In this document: positions 62,770 through 64,000 of the stretch, one piece after another
Position numbering within the stretch: the stretch's first letter is position 1
Layout: the number at the start of each line of letters is the position of its first letter
Origin: Branchipolynoe longqiensis
Lineage: Eukaryota > Annelida > Polychaeta > Phyllodocida > Polynoidae
NCBI GenBank assembly: GCA_030323885.1
Contig: CM059193.1
Location: forward strand, 90,473,825 to 90,537,824
Length of the DNA: 64,000 nucleotides
Direction of reading: 5' to 3'
Notes under the pieces: generated by a model
Database searches by the model: none
Told to the model about the DNA's origin: nothing
Seen by the model: only the letters and a program-made list of their open reading frames with translations
Translations under genes and position numbers: made by a program

Positions 62770-63350
62770 CACCCCGGCGGCCAGGAAGGATCCCATCCCT
62801 CCTTCCCGCCCCCTCTTCCCCGGCACTCCCCCGGCGTTCTCCCTACCTACCCCCGGCGACCCCTCCCGGCCTTCCCCCGGCCGTCCTTCCCCCGGCCTTT
62901 CCCCGGCACACCCTGACACTACCCCGGCTACCTGCCCCGGCTCTTCCCCGCCCCCTACCCCGGCCACCTCCCCCGGCCTTGCCCCGACCCTACCCAGCCA
63001 CCTTCCCCCTGCCTTCTCCCTACCTCCCCACGGCGACCTATCCCGGCCTTCCCCCCGGCCTTCCCCAGACCTTCCCCCGGCACACCCTGACACTACCCCG
63101 GCTAATCCCCCGGCGCTCTTCCCGCCCCCTACCCCACCACCTTCCCCCGGCCTTCCCCCTGCGCCCCCCGGCGACCTCTTCCCGGCCTTCCCCCCGGCCT
63201 TCCCCCGGCACACCCTGACACTACCCCGGCTACCTCCCCCGGCGCTTCCCCGCCCCCTACCCCGGCCCACCTATCCCGGCCTTCCCCCGACCCTACACCG
63301 GCTACCTTCCCCCAGCCTTCTCCCGGCCGCCTCCCGTCCGGAGATGATGA
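62770..63350 (+). repeat. C-rich minisatellite with CCCCCGGCCTTC words
   Basis: 'cacaccctgacactacccc' marks longer units starting at 62907, 63081 and 63209. Pro/Ser/Arg-rich ORFs up to 225 aa on the plus strand and Gly-rich ones on the minus strand are artefacts. Confidence 0.85.
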
Positions 63351-63900
63351 GGAGGAAGCCCGGTGACAGATGACCGACGGGGCCCTTAGTGTATGGGCGC
63401 CCGGACCCTGGAGAAGGTTCCTCCTCTGGCACCCTGGGAGTTAATCTACACTATGTCACTAGGCAGTTCTCCAGGGTGGTAGAAGGAGGGCGGGTTAGGC
63501 AGTCGCAACGCCTTCTCTATGGAGGTAGTATATATATATATATATATAAAGTTAGGCTATGCTCTGGAAAAGCAAAGACAAACATGAATATGGGTTGATC
63601 AGTTTAATACTAGTCTCTTGGCTAGGCTAACTGCCTAACCGGTTACAAAGTTTGAAAACCTGGTGCGCACTGGCCAAACAGAGGGGTGCAGGGCACGAAC
63701 ACGCAGTGGCGCTGCAGTAGCAGGCGGAAGGATCGATCCCATCAGGCCATATTAGGCCAACCCAACTTAATTTTCATTGTACACATGCATAGCCTCCTGG
63801 GCAGTAACAATAAAGCTGATAATCGGAGATGAGCCGCTTCGCCTTTTTATACATTGATAAGTGATTATCCTATCTATAAATATATCTGGTGTTGTTGTTG
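63351..63900. other. Unclassified; possible LTR-like segment after a (TA)n run
   Basis: (TA)n at 63525-63547 is followed by 'taaagttaggct' and 'tactagtctcttggctaggc', paralleling 7541-7640. No coding domain. Confidence 0.25.
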
Positions 63901-64000
63901 GTAAAACAGTTTATTCGTCAGAATATACATTTTGTTCAGTGCCGAGGCGCTGGTCTTCCGGCCGTTCACATTGCATTGTAAATAGGTAGATGTTAGTAGA
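63901..64000 (+). repeat. Dispersed repeat shared with 20045
   Basis: 'cagtttattcgtcagaata', 'gttcagtgccgaggcgctgg' and 'tcttccggcc' match 20050-20110. It runs off the window edge. Confidence 0.55.

Noticed and set aside
62696..63373. 225-aa Pro-rich ORF
   Set aside because: Reading of a C-rich minisatellite.

Overview
This 64 kb window is animal nuclear DNA made almost entirely of transposable elements, their fragments and tandem repeats. I find no intact host protein-coding gene, no genuine tRNA or rRNA gene, and nothing bacterial. The best organism guess is a mollusc. That rests on one tRNA-derived SINE (called SINE-C here), whose body and 'cgtcgttaaataaaac' tail match, from memory, a repeat common in gastropod and bivalve genomes. 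I could not run a database search, so this is inference. One 500-base run of N (56096-56595) marks an assembly gap.

Layout. 1-7.9 kb: SINEs, G-rich minisatellites inside an inverted repeat (2066-3452), a CGT-word foldback MITE nested in a SINE (3638-4363), two mariner-type MITEs and a tandem tRNA-like repeat. 7.9-11.6 kb: a decayed DIRS-like retrotransposon (RNase H and tyrosine recombinase, minus strand) between two copies of a 150-bp repeat, then a 1-kb inverted repeat. 11.8-20 kb: MITEs and SINEs, then a G-rich array and a CpG-rich island. 21-30.3 kb: four LINE remnants, two with recognisable reverse transcriptase. 30-47 kb: SINEs, a purine-rich 20-bp array, pogo-like MITEs, a 626-bp mini-retroelement (38609-39234), a 180-bp satellite beside a promoter-like segment, another CGT-word MITE and a 45-bp satellite. 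47-56 kb: 12-bp, 37-bp and 9-bp minisatellites, MITEs and SINEs. 56-64 kb: polypyrimidine tracts, a 2.45-kb gag-only retroelement (58466-60911), further minisatellites and MITEs.

How the parts relate. The clearest biology is one family with two members, at 58466-60911 and 38609-39234. They share both ends, a TATA region and a 3' UTR. Only the long copy carries a gag-like ORF, and neither carries reverse transcriptase or recombinase. Comparison with uninterrupted copies of the repeats they landed in shows both inserted at TT^AT with no target-site duplication. That fits a tyrosine-recombinase (DIRS/Ngaro-type) or rolling-circle mechanism, with enzymes supplied in trans. A second theme is a set of inverted-repeat elements whose interiors are degenerate iterations of a short word; four share a central palindrome.

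Private family names: SINE-A (body starts GTCAAACCAATGACTTATAA), SINE-B (Ser/Leu-like head), SINE-C (head ACGTAGCTCAG), SINE-D (head GGTGGTGTAATGGTTAG), CGT-MITE (ends CCCTGTCACACTACGACG).
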